Source: Stenotrophomonas sp. 364
GTDB lineage: Bacteria > Pseudomonadota > Gammaproteobacteria > Xanthomonadales > Xanthomonadaceae
NCBI RefSeq assembly: GCF_009832905.1
Contig: NZ_CP047135.1
Coordinates: 660,001 to 724,000 of the forward strand
Direction: 5' to 3'
Length of the DNA: 64,000 nt
Below, piece by piece: positions 35,081-45,881 of the stretch. A program made the position numbers and the translations under genes. Positions within the stretch are counted from its first letter, which is position 1. Each line of letters starts with the position of its first letter. The notes beneath the pieces are model-generated. The model saw only the letters and a program-made list of their open reading frames with translations. It had not been told where the DNA came from and did not search any database.

Positions 35081-36451
35081 TCAGATGCGCCGCGCGACGA
35101 CCACGCTGGCCACGGCCAGCACCAGCATGATGGCGTAGGTGAGCAGGTAGCCCAGCATCACGTTGCCCTGCAGGAACAGCGCGAACAACGAACCGGAGAT
35201 CGCCAGCGTGGTGGCCACGGCCAGCGCTTCGCTCAACTGCAGCGCCGAGGTGTTGGCGCCCTGCTGCGCGGGCGGTGACAGCGACAGGGTCAGCACCGAC
35301 AGGCTGGGGTAGATCAGGCCCATGCCGAAGCCAGTGAGTGACCAACCGGCCAACGCGAACCACAACGGCGTGGCCGGCTGGATCGCCAGCGACGTGGCCA
35401 CGATACCCACGCACATCAGCAGCGCGCCGGTGACCAGCAGCTGTTGGCGCGTCCAGCCGCGCTGCTGGTGGCCCTGCAGCCACGAGCCGCTGAACCAGCC
35501 CAGTGCGCCCAGGCTCAGTGCCACCCCGGCCAGCAGCGGGCTCAGCCCGCGTTCGCGCTGCAGCAGCAGCGGCAGGAAGGCTTCGCAGCCGAAGAAGGCC
35601 GACGCGGCGATGCCCCGCAGCGCGATCACGCTGGGCAGCCCCCGGCGCAACCGCAACGTGCCGGTGGGCAGCAGCTTCCAGCTGCACAGCGCCAGCAGGG
35701 CCAACGCCGGTGCCAGCAGCGCCAGGGCGGTCCAGCCCTGTTGCTGGCCGCCGATGTACAACAGCAGGGCGCCGGCAGCGGCCCCGATCGCCCAACGGAT
35801 GACGCGGTCATCGCAACGCGCAGACGGCGGCGGCGCGCCCACGTCACGCAGGGCGGGGCGCAGCAGCAGGGCCGCCGGCACCGCCAGCAGGGGCACGATC
35901 AGGAACACCCAGCGCCAGCCCAGGTGCTGCACGATCAGCCCGCTGATGCCGGGGCCGATCAGCGAGGGCACCACCCAGCCGGCCGAGAACGCCGCGAAGA
36001 CCCGCGGGCGCATGGCCTCGGGAAAAGTGCGCCCGACCATCACGTACAGCGACACCGAGACCGCACCCGCCCCCAGCCCCTGCAGCAGCCGGCCCAGCAC
36101 CAGCTGCGGCATGGTGTGCGCGAAACCGGCCAGCAGCAGCCCGGCGATGAAACACACCAGACCGAGCCACAGCGGGCGCGCCGGCCCCAGCCGGTCGCTC
36201 CAGCGCCCGGCCAGGGTCATGCCGATCACGCTGGTGGCCAGGGTTCCGCCGAATGCCAGCGCGTACAGGCGCAGGCCGTCCAGGTCGTGGGCCACCGTGG
36301 GCATCGCGGCGGCCACGGCCAGCGCTTCGAAGCCGTACAGCGAGACCAGCGCGACCATGCCGATGGTGGTGGCGCGGTAGCGGGGTGACAGGATCGACGG
36401 CGTTGGCACGTCGGCGGGGGCCGCGGCGGCGGCGGTTACATCGGAGGACAT
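35081..36451 (-). CDS. MFS transporter, probable SoxR target
   Basis: 456 residues from ATG 36451 (MSSDVTAAAAAPADVPTPS). About 12-14 hydrophobic helices with MFS motif AGRWSDRLGPARPLW. It is divergent from soxR, and a SoxR box lies inside the expected promoter spacer. SoxR of non-enteric bacteria typically controls exporters and oxygenases that deal with redox-active compounds, so export of such a compound is a fair inference. Confidence 0.88.
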   Translation of the reverse strand: MSSDVTAAAAAPADVPTPSILSPRYRATTIGMVALVSLYGFEALAVAAAMPTVAHDLDGLRLYALAFGGTLATSVIGMTLAGRWSDRLGPARPLWLGLVCFIAGLLLAGFAHTMPQLVLGRLLQGLGAGAVSVSLYVMVGRTFPEAMRPRVFAAFSAGWVVPSLIGPGISGLIVQHLGWRWVFLIVPLLAVPAALLLRPALRDVGAPPPSARCDDRVIRWAIGAAAGALLLYIGGQQQGWTALALLAPALALLALCSWKLLPTGTLRLRRGLPSVIALRGIAASAFFGCEAFLPLLLQRERGLSPLLAGVALSLGALGWFSGSWLQGHQQRGWTRQQLLVTGALLMCVGIVATSLAIQPATPLWFALAGWSLTGFGMGLIYPSLSVLTLSLSPPAQQGANTSALQLSEALAVATTLAISGSLFALFLQGNVMLGYLLTYAIMLVLAVASVVVARRI

Positions 36452-36509
36452 GCGGGATACCAGGCAGCGGACGGGCAGGGCGTGCTTGCAGTGCATCCCC
36501 GCGTCGCGC

Positions 36510-36540
36510 AGGATGCCACCTGAACCATGGTTGAGGTCAA
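36510..36540 (-). promoter_or_regulatory. SoxR box inside a 19-bp-spaced promoter of the MFS gene
   Basis: On the plus strand 36519-36536 reads CCTGAACCATGGTTGAGG, an 18-bp palindrome with one mismatch, matching the SoxR box form CCTCAA-N6-TTGAGG. On the minus strand it falls between TTGACC (36535-36540) and CATCCT (36510-36515), spacing 19 bases, the stretched spacer that MerR-family activators use. Confidence 0.75.
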
Positions 36541-36543
36541 GCA

Positions 36544-36978
36544 GTGATCGCGCAGGAACTGAGTGTGGGCGAAGTGGCCAAACGCAGCGGGGTGGCAGTG
36601 TCGGCGCTGCACTTCTATGAACGCAAGGGCCTGATCCGCAGCCTGCGCACCGCCGGCAACCAGCGCCGGTTCGCGCGTGATGTGCTGCGCCGGCTGGCGG
36701 TGATCCGCGTGGCGCAGCGCGTGGGCATGCCGCTGGAGGCGGTGGCCACCGCCTTTGCGGCATTGCCGGAGAACAAGACGCCGACCAAGGCCGAGTGGGC
36801 GCGGATGTCGGCGTTGTGGCGCAGCGAGCTGGACCAGCGCATCGAGCAATTGTTGTTGCTGCGCAACCAGCTCACCGACTGCATCGGCTGCGGCTGCCTG
36901 TCGTTGAAGCGGTGCTGGCTGGCCAACCCGGGCGATGCGCTGGGGGACCAGGGCGATGGACCGCAGCGTTGGGGGTGA
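36544..36978 (+). CDS. soxR: Redox-sensitive transcriptional activator SoxR
   Basis: MerR-family sensor of redox-active compounds. 144 residues: MerR winged helix ([20 protein letters not shown]), dimer helix, and the [2Fe-2S] cluster motif C113-x2-C116-x-C118-x5-C124 ([12 protein letters not shown]). soxS is absent here, as in most bacteria outside the enterics. Divergent from its likely target MFS gene. Confidence 0.96.
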   Translation: MIAQELSVGEVAKRSGVAVSALHFYERKGLIRSLRTAGNQRRFARDVLRRLAVIRVAQRVGMPLEAVATAFAALPENKTPTKAEWARMSALWRSELDQRIEQLLLLRNQLTDCIGCGCLSLKRCWLANPGDALGDQGDGPQRWG

Positions 36979-37063
36979 GGGGGGGGCTTACAGGGCGTGC
37001 GGGTTGTCGGGTGGTCGGGTGACGTCATGCGGCGCGCTTGAAACATCTGATGCCGGCCCATCC

Positions 37064-37088
37064 GGTAGGTATCGACCGTTGGTCGATA
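37064..37088 (+). repeat. SMAG-type REP palindrome
   Basis: GTAG followed by GTATCGACC GTT GGTCGATAC, a perfect 9-bp stem, between convergent soxR and the SDR gene. Confidence 0.7.
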
Positions 37089-37113
37089 CGCATCATCCGC
37101 CCGCCGCCCCACC

Positions 37114-37716
37114 TCACCACACGTTGAACACCTGCCCGCTCTGCACGCCTTCCACGCTGCGCAGGTAGGCCAGCGACGCGCGCTGGGCGGTGACCGCTTC
37201 AAAGCCGGGGAAGTAGGCGCCGTAGTCGGCCAGGGATTCGACCAGCACGTTCGGGCTGACCACGTTGATGCGCAGCCCGCGCGGCAGCAGTTCGCAGGCG
37301 GCGCCACGCGCGAAGCCCTCCAGCGCGGCGTTCACCGCCGTGGCATTGGCACCGTCGCGGATCGGTTGGGCGCTGACGATGCCGCTGGTGAGGGTGATCG
37401 AGCCGCCGGCCGTGAGGTGGTGCTGGGCCGCCAGCGCCAGCCGCACCTGGCCCAACAGCTTGTCCTGCAGGCCCACGTTGAACTGCGCCGGGGTCATGGT
37501 GCCCAGCGGGCCGAAGTGCAGCTTGCCGGTGGTGGCCACCACCGCGTCCACCGTGCCCACCTGGGCGAACAGGGCCTGCACGCTGGCATCGTCGGTGAGG
37601 TCCACCTGCACGTTACCGCCGTGGCGGCCGGCGCGGATCAGCTGGTGATGGGTGCCCAGGGTTGCGGCGACGGCCTGGCCAAGGGTGCCGCTGGCACCAA
37701 CGAGAAGGATCTTCAT
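37114..37716 (-). CDS. Atypical short-chain dehydrogenase-like protein
   Basis: 200 residues from ATG 37716. The nucleotide-binding motif GASGTLGQAV (8-17) is present, as are VVATTGKLHFG and TLTSGIV. The catalytic Tyr-x3-Lys expected after the serine is not present in PIRDGANATAVNAALEG, so this is the atypical SDR group with unknown activity. Divergent from a LysR gene with a candidate operator between them. Confidence 0.8.
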   Translation of the reverse strand: MKILLVGASGTLGQAVAATLGTHHQLIRAGRHGGNVQVDLTDDASVQALFAQVGTVDAVVATTGKLHFGPLGTMTPAQFNVGLQDKLLGQVRLALAAQHHLTAGGSITLTSGIVSAQPIRDGANATAVNAALEGFARGAACELLPRGLRINVVSPNVLVESLADYGAYFPGFEAVTAQRASLAYLRSVEGVQSGQVFNVW

Positions 37717-37785
37717 GCGGGAGGCTCCAGAAAGGACGTGCAGCCAGTCTGCGCCTGCGGCGGCGGTTCGGTAACCGGCGTATGC

Positions 37786-37800
37786 TTTGCAGATTGCAAA
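37786..37800. promoter_or_regulatory. Candidate LysR operator
   Basis: TTTGC AGATT GCAAA, a perfect 5-bp inverted repeat that includes a T-N11-A core (37787-37799), in the divergent region between the SDR and LysR genes. Confidence 0.5.
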
Positions 37801-37813
37801 CCAGTGGTTACCA

Positions 37814-38695
37814 ATGGATATCTTGCGCTGCATGCAGGCCTTCGTGGCCGTGGTCGAACACGGCAGCTTCAATGCCGCCGCCGAGCACTTGGCGGTGTCG
37901 TCGGTGATGGTCGGCAAGTACATCCAGCAGCTGGAAACGCATCTGGGGGTGCGCCTGCTGCAGCGGAACACGCGCCGGCAGAGCCTGACCGATGCCGGTC
38001 GCAACTACCTGGCCGGCTGCCGCAACGTGCTGGATCAGGTGCAGCAGGCGCAGGCGAGCGTGGCCGGCCTGCAGGCCCAGCCGCAGGGCGTGCTGCGGAT
38101 CAGCGCGCCGGTCACCTGGGGCAGCTGCGTGCTTGCGCCGCTGGTGGCGGAGTACCTGGCCGCCTACCCGCAGGTGACGGTGGAGCTGGACCTGAGCAAC
38201 CGGCGGGTGGATCTGATCGAAGAGCAGTTCGACGCGGTGGTCCGGATGGGCCGGATCGGCTCGGCCGAATGGGTGGCACGGCCCTTGCCGCCCTATGCGA
38301 TGCAGATCTGCGCGGCGCCGGCCTACCTGCAGCGCAAGGGCATTCCACAGCACCCCGGCGACCTGCGCGATCACGACTGCCTGACCCACCTGGCTTGGCG
38401 CGGGGGTCATGGCTGGCGCCTGCGCGGGCACCCCGAGCAGGACTGGTCGGAGCATTCGCGGCTGCTGTGCAACGACGGCGATGGCCTGCGACGTGCGGCG
38501 TTGGCCGGGGCCGGGCTGATCCTGCAGCCGGCGGTGCTGCTGGCCGACGACATCGCCAGTGGGCGCCTGCAGCCGGTGCTGGCCGAGTACCTGCCGGAGC
38601 CGCGTCCGCTGCACCTCGTCTACCTGCCTGATCGCCGCCCGCGGCCGAAGTTGTCCAGTTTCGTGGATTTCCTGCTGGACCGACTGACCCGGTAG
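37814..38695 (+). CDS. LysR family transcriptional regulator (CrgA-like)
   Basis: 293 residues from ATG 37814 (MDILRCMQAFVAVVEHGSFN). N-terminal winged helix (AAAEHLAVSSVMVGKYIQQL), then an effector domain of the CrgA/AaeR group (VLRISAPVTWGSCVLAPLV). Likely regulates the divergent SDR gene. Its TAG stop is part of the GTAG head of a SMAG repeat. Confidence 0.9.
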   Translation: MDILRCMQAFVAVVEHGSFNAAAEHLAVSSVMVGKYIQQLETHLGVRLLQRNTRRQSLTDAGRNYLAGCRNVLDQVQQAQASVAGLQAQPQGVLRISAPVTWGSCVLAPLVAEYLAAYPQVTVELDLSNRRVDLIEEQFDAVVRMGRIGSAEWVARPLPPYAMQICAAPAYLQRKGIPQHPGDLRDHDCLTHLAWRGGHGWRLRGHPEQDWSEHSRLLCNDGDGLRRAALAGAGLILQPAVLLADDIASGRLQPVLAEYLPEPRPLHLVYLPDRRPRPKLSSFVDFLLDRLTR

Positions 38696-38758
38696 AGCCA
38701 CCCCACGGGTGGCTGTCGTGCAATCCGGAGTTCCGTAGCCACCCATGGGTGGCTCTAC
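38692..38758. repeat. Inverted SMAG pair that supplies the lysR stop codon
   Basis: GTAG-headed AGCCACCC...GGGTGGCT unit, then the inverted unit ending in CTAC at 38755-38758. The TAG of the first GTAG is the stop codon of the LysR gene. Confidence 0.8.
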
Positions 38759-38772
38759 CGGTTGCCGGGGGC

Positions 38773-39594
38773 TCAGTCGTTCGCCGCTGACAGCGCCTGG
38801 CCGCGCCGGGTCGCCGCGTCGATCGCGCGCGCGACGATGGCCTCGAAGCCGTCGGCCTGGAAGGATTCGATTGCGGCCTGGGTCGTGCCGTTGGGTGAGG
38901 TCACCCGGCGGCGCAGTTCGGCCGGGGCGTCGCCGGATTCGTCGAGCATGCGGCTGGCGCCCAGCAGGGTCTGCACCACCAGCGTGCGCGCCGCCTCGGC
39001 CGGCAGGCCCTGCGCCACAGCGGCCGCTTCCATCGCCTCGGCCAGCAGGAACACATAGGCCGGGCCGCTGCCGGACACCGCAGTCACCGCGTCCATGCGG
39101 GCTTCGTCATCGATCCACACGGTGCGCCCGGCGCTGGCCAGCACGGTATCGGCCTGGATTCGCTGGGCATCGCTCACCGTCGCGGTGGCATACAGCCCGG
39201 TTACACCCGCACCGAGCAGGGCAGGGGTGTTGGGCATGGCGCGCACCACCGCCGCGCTGCCGCCCAGCCAGCGTTCCAGCTGCGCACTGGTGATGCCGGC
39301 GGCGATGGAGACCACCAGCGGCTGCCTGGCACCGGCCAGGGGCACGAGCGACGCACACACATCGCGCAGCACCTGCGGTTTCACCGCCAGCACCCATACG
39401 TCGCCCTGGGCCGCCGCTTCAGTGGCGCTGGCGTAGGTTTTCACGCCGAAGTCGGCGGTCAGCTGTCCGCGCAGGTCGGTGATTGGCTCGGCCACGTGGA
39501 TATGCGCAGGCGCAACGCCCTGGCGGACCAGCCCGGCGATCAGGCTGCGGGCCATGTTGCCGCCGCCAATGAAGGTAAGTGTGATGGCGCTCAT
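38773..39594 (-). CDS. proC: Pyrroline-5-carboxylate reductase
   Basis: Last step of proline synthesis, NAD(P)H-dependent. 273 residues from ATG 39594. Rossmann motif FIGGGNMARSLI at the N-terminus, LAVKPQVL, the loop RAMPNTPALLGAGVTG, and the C-terminal signature SGSGPAYVF and RRRVTSPNGTTQAAI. Pairs with yggS on the minus strand. Confidence 0.96.
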   Translation of the reverse strand: MSAITLTFIGGGNMARSLIAGLVRQGVAPAHIHVAEPITDLRGQLTADFGVKTYASATEAAAQGDVWVLAVKPQVLRDVCASLVPLAGARQPLVVSIAAGITSAQLERWLGGSAAVVRAMPNTPALLGAGVTGLYATATVSDAQRIQADTVLASAGRTVWIDDEARMDAVTAVSGSGPAYVFLLAEAMEAAAVAQGLPAEAARTLVVQTLLGASRMLDESGDAPAELRRRVTSPNGTTQAAIESFQADGFEAIVARAIDAATRRGQALSAAND

Positions 39595-39625
39595 GCAATC
39601 TCCGGGTGGTACACGTGAAAGAGAG

Positions 39626-40306
39626 TCATGCCGGGCGCGGACGCGCGCCGAACAGGGCCGTGCCGATGCGCACCAGGGTGGCCCCATGCGCGATGGCCTC
39701 GGCATAGTCGCTGCTCATGCCCATCGACAGCGTGTCCACCTGTGGATGCGCTGCCGCCAGTGTGTCGAACAGCGCACGCATGCGCGCGAACGCCTGCTGG
39801 CGGCGCTCGGCCTGGGGCCACGGGGCGGGAATGGCCATCAGCCCGCGCAGCTGCAGGCGCGGCGCGGCAGCGATGGCAGCGGCCAGCGCAGGCACGTCCT
39901 CCGGGGCGCAGCCATGCTTGCTGTCCTCGTCGTCGATGTTGACCTGGATGAGCACGTTCAACGGGGCCAGCGCCGCCGGCCGGTGCGCGGCCAACGCCGC
40001 CACCAGCTTGGGCCTGTCCACGCTCTGCACCCAGTCGAACTGCCGTGCGGCCAGTTCGGCCTTGTTGGACTGCAGGTGGCCGATCAGGTGCCATTCCAGC
40101 CCCAGCGCCGCCAGTGCGTCGATCTTGGCCGCAGCCTCCTGCACGTAGTTCTCGCCGAACGCACGTTGGCCCTGGGCGGCCAGTGCCGCCACCGCCTCGG
40201 CCGGCTGGGTCTTGGAGACCGCCAGCAGCAGCGGGTCTGGCCGCCCGGCGGCGGCGGCCGCGTTGTGCAGGTTCAGCAATAGCGTGGACAGGGGCAGCGC
40301 GGACAC
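39626..40306 (-). CDS. yggS: PLP homeostasis protein, YggS family
   Basis: 226 residues. Binds pyridoxal 5'-phosphate through Lys32 (LLLAVSKTQPAE) and helps control free PLP. Other conserved parts: FGENYVQEA, WHLIGHLQSNKA, QVNIDDEDSKHG and LSMGMSSDYAEAI. Divergent from pilT, as in Pseudomonas and Xanthomonas; the 86-base gap holds both promoters. Confidence 0.95.
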   Translation of the reverse strand: MSALPLSTLLLNLHNAAAAAGRPDPLLLAVSKTQPAEAVAALAAQGQRAFGENYVQEAAAKIDALAALGLEWHLIGHLQSNKAELAARQFDWVQSVDRPKLVAALAAHRPAALAPLNVLIQVNIDDEDSKHGCAPEDVPALAAAIAAAPRLQLRGLMAIPAPWPQAERRQQAFARMRALFDTLAAAHPQVDTLSMGMSSDYAEAIAHGATLVRIGTALFGARPRPA

Positions 40307-40392
40307 GGGCGTTTTCCGGTAGATCAGGAACGCTATACTGCCGCCCGGGGAAAGAACCTTCCAGTCGCAGCAGTCATGGGGAGTAGCAGCGC

Positions 40393-41430
40393 ATGGATAT
40401 CGCCGAACTGTTGGCGTTTTCCGTAAAGAACAAAGCGTCGGATCTTCATCTGTCGGCAGGCCTGCCGCCGATGATCCGCGTTGACGGCGATGTCCGTCGC
40501 ATCAACATCCCGGCCTTGGACCACAAGCAGGTGCATGCGCTTGTGTACGACATCATGTCGGACAAGCAGCGCCGCGATTACGAGGAATTCCTCGAAGTCG
40601 ACTTCTCGTTCGAGATTCCGTCGCTTGCGCGCTTCCGCGTCAATGCGTTCAATCAGAACCGGGGCGCCGGTGCGGTGTTCCGTACCATTCCCTCGGAAGT
40701 GTTGACGCTGGAAGACCTGGCCGTGCCGCCGATCTTCCGCGAACTGATCGACCAGCCGCAGGGCCTGATCCTGGTCACCGGCCCGACCGGTTCGGGCAAG
40801 TCGACCACGCTGGCGGCGATGATCGACCACATCAACAAGAACGAATACGGCCACATCCTCACCGTCGAGGATCCGATCGAATTCGTGCACACCTCGCAGA
40901 AGTGCCTGATCAACCAGCGCGAAGTGCACCGTGACACGCACGGCTTCAACGAAGCGCTGCGCTCGGCCCTGCGTGAAGACCCGGACATCATCCTGGTCGG
41001 CGAATTGCGCGACCTGGAAACCATCCGCCTGGCGCTGACCGCCGCCGAAACCGGTCACCTGGTGTTCGGCACGCTGCATACCAGTTCGGCGGCCAAGACC
41101 ATCGACCGCATCATCGACGTGTTCCCCGCCGGCGAGAAGCCGATGGTGCGCTCGATGCTGTCCGAGTCGCTGCGTGCGGTGATCTCCCAGGCCCTGCTGA
41201 AGAAAGTCGGTGGCGGGCGTACCGCCGCGTGGGAAATCATGGTGGGCACCCCGGCCATCCGCAACCTGATCCGCGAGGACAAGGTGGCGCAGATGTACTC
41301 GGCGATCCAGACCGGCCAGCAGATGGGCATGATGACCCTGGACCAGCACCTGCAGGACCTGGTCAAGCGCAGCCTGATCACCCGGAACCAGGCCAAGGAA
41401 TACGCCAAGGACAAGCGCATCTTCGAATGA
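40393..41430 (+). CDS. pilT: Type IV pilus retraction ATPase PilT
   Basis: Hexameric ATPase that powers pilus retraction and twitching. 345 residues: Walker A GPTGSGKST (130-138), Asp box TVEDPIEFVH, Walker B PDIILVGELRD, His box TGHLVFGTLHT and the PilT signature AIRNLIRE. ATG with GGAG about ten bases upstream. Followed by pilU. Confidence 0.97.
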   Translation: MDIAELLAFSVKNKASDLHLSAGLPPMIRVDGDVRRINIPALDHKQVHALVYDIMSDKQRRDYEEFLEVDFSFEIPSLARFRVNAFNQNRGAGAVFRTIPSEVLTLEDLAVPPIFRELIDQPQGLILVTGPTGSGKSTTLAAMIDHINKNEYGHILTVEDPIEFVHTSQKCLINQREVHRDTHGFNEALRSALREDPDIILVGELRDLETIRLALTAAETGHLVFGTLHTSSAAKTIDRIIDVFPAGEKPMVRSMLSESLRAVISQALLKKVGGGRTAAWEIMVGTPAIRNLIREDKVAQMYSAIQTGQQMGMMTLDQHLQDLVKRSLITRNQAKEYAKDKRIFE

Positions 41431-41432
41431 TG

Positions 41433-41455
41433 GTAGAGCCGGGCGCTGCCCGGCT
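41433..41455 (+). repeat. SMAG-type REP palindrome between pilT and pilU
   Basis: GTAG then AGCCGGGC GCT GCCCGGCT, an 8-bp stem, three bases after the pilT stop. It may stabilise or attenuate the shared transcript. Confidence 0.7.
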
Positions 41456-41508
41456 TCCTGCACCGCCGGCCGCTGGCCGGCTCCCGGCAATCTTCGGAGC
41501 ACACCGCA

Positions 41509-42651
41509 ATGAACACCACCAACACGACCATCGACTTCACCTCGTTCCTCAAGCTGATGGCGCACCAGAAGGCGTCGGACCTGTTCATCACCGCGGGCAT
41601 GCCGCCGGCGATCAAGGTCAACGGCAAGATCTCGCCGATTACCCAGACCCCGCTCACGCCGCAGCAGAGCCGCGACCTGGTGCTGAACGTGATGACGCCG
41701 GCGCAGCGCGAAGAGTTCGAAAAGACCCACGAGTGCAACTTCGCCATCGGCCTGTCCGGCGTCGGCCGGTTCCGCGTGAGCTGCTTCTACCAGCGCAACC
41801 AGGTAGGCATGGTGCTGCGTCGCATCGAGACGCGCATTCCCACCGTGGAAGAGCTGAGTCTGCCGCCGATCATCAAGACGCTGGCGATGACCAAGCGCGG
41901 CATCATTCTGTTCGTGGGCGCTACCGGTACCGGTAAATCGACTTCGCTGGCGGCGATGATCGGCTACCGCAATCACAACTCGACCGGGCACATCATCACC
42001 ATCGAAGACCCGATCGAATTCGTGCACAAGCACGAAGGTTGCATCATCACCCAGCGCGAAGTGGGCATCGACACCGACAGCTGGGAAGCAGCGCTGAAGA
42101 ACACCCTGCGCCAAGCGCCGGACGTGATCATGATCGGCGAGGTGCGCACCCGCGAGGGCATGGACCACGCCATCGCCTTCGCCGAAACCGGCCACCTGGT
42201 GCTGTGCACGCTGCACGCCAACAACGCCAACCAGGCGATGGACCGCATCATCAACTTCTTCCCGGAAGACCGCCGCAACCAGCTGCTGATGGATCTGTCG
42301 CTGAACCTCAAGGGCGTGGTGGCGCAGCAGCTGATTCCCTCGCCGGATGGCAAGTCGCGCAAGGTGGCGATGGAGATCATGCTGGGCACACCGTTGGTGC
42401 AGGATTACATCCGCGATGGCGAGATCCACAAGCTCAAGGAAGTAATGAAGGAGTCGGTGCAGCTGGGCATGCGCACCTTCGACCAGAGCCTGTTCGAGCT
42501 GTACCAGGCCGGTGAGATCAGCTACGAAGACGCACTGCGCTATGCCGATTCGCAGAACGAAGTGCGCCTGCGCATCAAGCTGTCGCAGGGCGGCGACGCA
42601 CGCACGCTGTCGCAGGGCCTGGACGGGGTGGAGATCTCGGAAGTCCGCTGA
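41509..42651 (+). CDS. pilU: PilT-like ATPase PilU
   Basis: Accessory retraction ATPase that works with PilT. 380 residues with Walker A GATGTGKST, Asp box TIEDPIEFVH, Walker B PDVIMIGEVRT, His box TGHLVLCTLHANNA and the longer C-terminal extension typical of PilU. It lacks the AIRNLIRE motif of PilT. Confidence 0.96.
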   Translation: MNTTNTTIDFTSFLKLMAHQKASDLFITAGMPPAIKVNGKISPITQTPLTPQQSRDLVLNVMTPAQREEFEKTHECNFAIGLSGVGRFRVSCFYQRNQVGMVLRRIETRIPTVEELSLPPIIKTLAMTKRGIILFVGATGTGKSTSLAAMIGYRNHNSTGHIITIEDPIEFVHKHEGCIITQREVGIDTDSWEAALKNTLRQAPDVIMIGEVRTREGMDHAIAFAETGHLVLCTLHANNANQAMDRIINFFPEDRRNQLLMDLSLNLKGVVAQQLIPSPDGKSRKVAMEIMLGTPLVQDYIRDGEIHKLKEVMKESVQLGMRTFDQSLFELYQAGEISYEDALRYADSQNEVRLRIKLSQGGDARTLSQGLDGVEISEVR

Positions 42652-42658
42652 CCGCACC

Positions 42659-42679
42659 GGGCGCGCACCACGCGCGCCC
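42659..42679 (+). terminator. Hairpin after pilU
   Basis: GGGCGCGC ACCAC GCGCGCCC, stem of 8 bp seven bases after the pilU stop; weak T content after it. Confidence 0.55.
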
Positions 42680-42823
42680 TTGCCCCCGCCCGCCCCGGTG
42701 CGCCGGGCTGCGGCGGGATCTGGAAAAACCCCCCGCGCTCTGCGATAGTCGCGCCGTCCCGGATTCCCGGGATACAGGGGGCGCCGGCACCTCGCCGGTA
42801 GATGCATTGCAGGTGATCCGCAT

Positions 42824-44529
<1,706 letters not shown>

Positions 44530-44579
44530 TTCCCATGCCACGGTGCGCGCGACCAACAGCCGTGCGCTACCGTGCCCGG

Positions 44580-44600
44580 GTACCGACCGTTGGTCGGTAC
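44580..44600. repeat. REP-like palindrome
   Basis: GTACCGACC GTT GGTCGGTAC, a perfect 9-bp stem with GTAC in place of the GTAG head. It lies between convergent genes. Confidence 0.6.
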
Positions 44601-44605
44601 ACCGC

Positions 44606-45427
44606 TCACCCGCGAATGAACGCCAGCACGTCCCGGTTGATCACCTCGGCATGCGTGGTGCACATGCCATGCGGATACCCCTTGTAGACCTTCAACGTCC
44701 CGTGCCTGAGCAGTTTGATCGCCAGCTCGGCCGAGTCGGCAATCGGCACGATCTGGTCGTCATCGCCGTGCATCACCAGCACCGGCACATCGATCTTCTT
44801 CAGGTCCTCGGTGAAGTCGGTTTCCGAGAACGCCCTGATGCAGTCGTAGTGCGCGTTGATCGCACCCATCATGCCCTGGCGCCACCAGTTGTCGACCACG
44901 CCCTGCTGGACCGGCGCGCCGTCGCGGTTGAAGCCATAGAACGGAATGGGCACCTCGCGGTAGAACGTCGCGCGACCGGCCACCAACTGGGCGCGGAAGC
45001 CGTCGAACACCGTCTTCGGGGTGCCGCCGGGATTGGCCTCGCTCTTGATCATGATCGGCGGCACCGCCCCGATGAGGACCGCCTTCGCCACGCGGCCGGG
45101 CCTGGCCTGGGCCACGTAACGCGCCACTTCGCCGCCGCCGGTGGAATGCCCCACGTGCACCGCATCGCGCAGGTCCAGGTGGTCGGCCAGCGCGGTGACG
45201 TCGGCCGCGTAGGTGTCCATCTCGTGGCCGCCGCTGGTCTGCGAGGACCGGCCGTGGCCACGGCGGTCGTGGGCGATGACCCGGTAGCCCTGCAGCAGGA
45301 AGAACTGCAGCTGGGCATCCCAGTCGTCGGCACTGAGCGGCCAGCCGTGATGGAACACGATGGGCTGGCCCTGGCCCCAGTCCTTGTAGAAGAGCTGGGT
45401 GTTGTCGGCGGTGGTCAGGTAGGGCAT
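44606..45427 (-). CDS. Alpha/beta hydrolase, non-heme chloroperoxidase-like
   Basis: 273 residues from ATG 45427 ([18 protein letters not shown]). Nucleophile Ser in GHSTGG near residue 96, an acid in [10 protein letters not shown], and a histidine in PHGMCTTH. The oxyanion motif [11 protein letters not shown] is typical of arylesterase/chloroperoxidase members. Likely an esterase; haloperoxidase activity in this group is a side reaction. Confidence 0.87.
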   Translation of the reverse strand: MPYLTTADNTQLFYKDWGQGQPIVFHHGWPLSADDWDAQLQFFLLQGYRVIAHDRRGHGRSSQTSGGHEMDTYAADVTALADHLDLRDAVHVGHSTGGGEVARYVAQARPGRVAKAVLIGAVPPIMIKSEANPGGTPKTVFDGFRAQLVAGRATFYREVPIPFYGFNRDGAPVQQGVVDNWWRQGMMGAINAHYDCIRAFSETDFTEDLKKIDVPVLVMHGDDDQIVPIADSAELAIKLLRHGTLKVYKGYPHGMCTTHAEVINRDVLAFIRG

Positions 45428-45598
45428 GGCGCGGGCTCCTGCAAGGGAAGAGGGGAGGGTGCGGCGGTACCCTGGCATGCTGCGGCAGCGGGGTGTTCAG
45501 CGGGCATGAACGCCGCTGTCGATTTCGCGCCCACCGCCACGTCATGCACAGAGAGCGCCGCCATTCCGGCGGTGCGCCACTCCTGCGAGGCATCCGTC

Positions 45599-45817
45599 AT
45601 GAGCGATACCCCTGCCCTGAAAGGCCCGGCGTCGTACTTCCCGTCCATCGAAAAGACCTACGGCCAACCCATCGGGCACTGGCTGGCGCTGCTGGTGGCC
45701 CAGGGCGGGCTGAAGCACATGGAACTGGTGGCCTTCCTGAAGACCGAGCACGGCCTGGGCCATGGGCATGCCAATGCGCTGGTGGCCCATCACCTGGCCG
45801 CTGCACGGGCCGGGTGA
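45599..45817 (+). CDS. DUF4287 domain protein
   Basis: 72 residues. Nearly the whole protein is the DUF4287 helical motif (FPSIEKTYGQPIGHWLALLV, then ELVAFLKTEHGLGHGHANAL). Function unknown. Confidence 0.8.
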   Translation: MSDTPALKGPASYFPSIEKTYGQPIGHWLALLVAQGGLKHMELVAFLKTEHGLGHGHANALVAHHLAAARAG

Positions 45818-45881
45818 GCACAGCGGGCCGGGCGACAGTGGCATGCTGTGCGGCCTTGCTGCCGACCGGAGTCCTGCCGCG

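Noticed and set aside
40333..42807. 824-codon open frame on the minus strand opposite pilT and pilU
   Set aside because: Both plus-strand genes have full catalytic motifs; the antisense frame has none.
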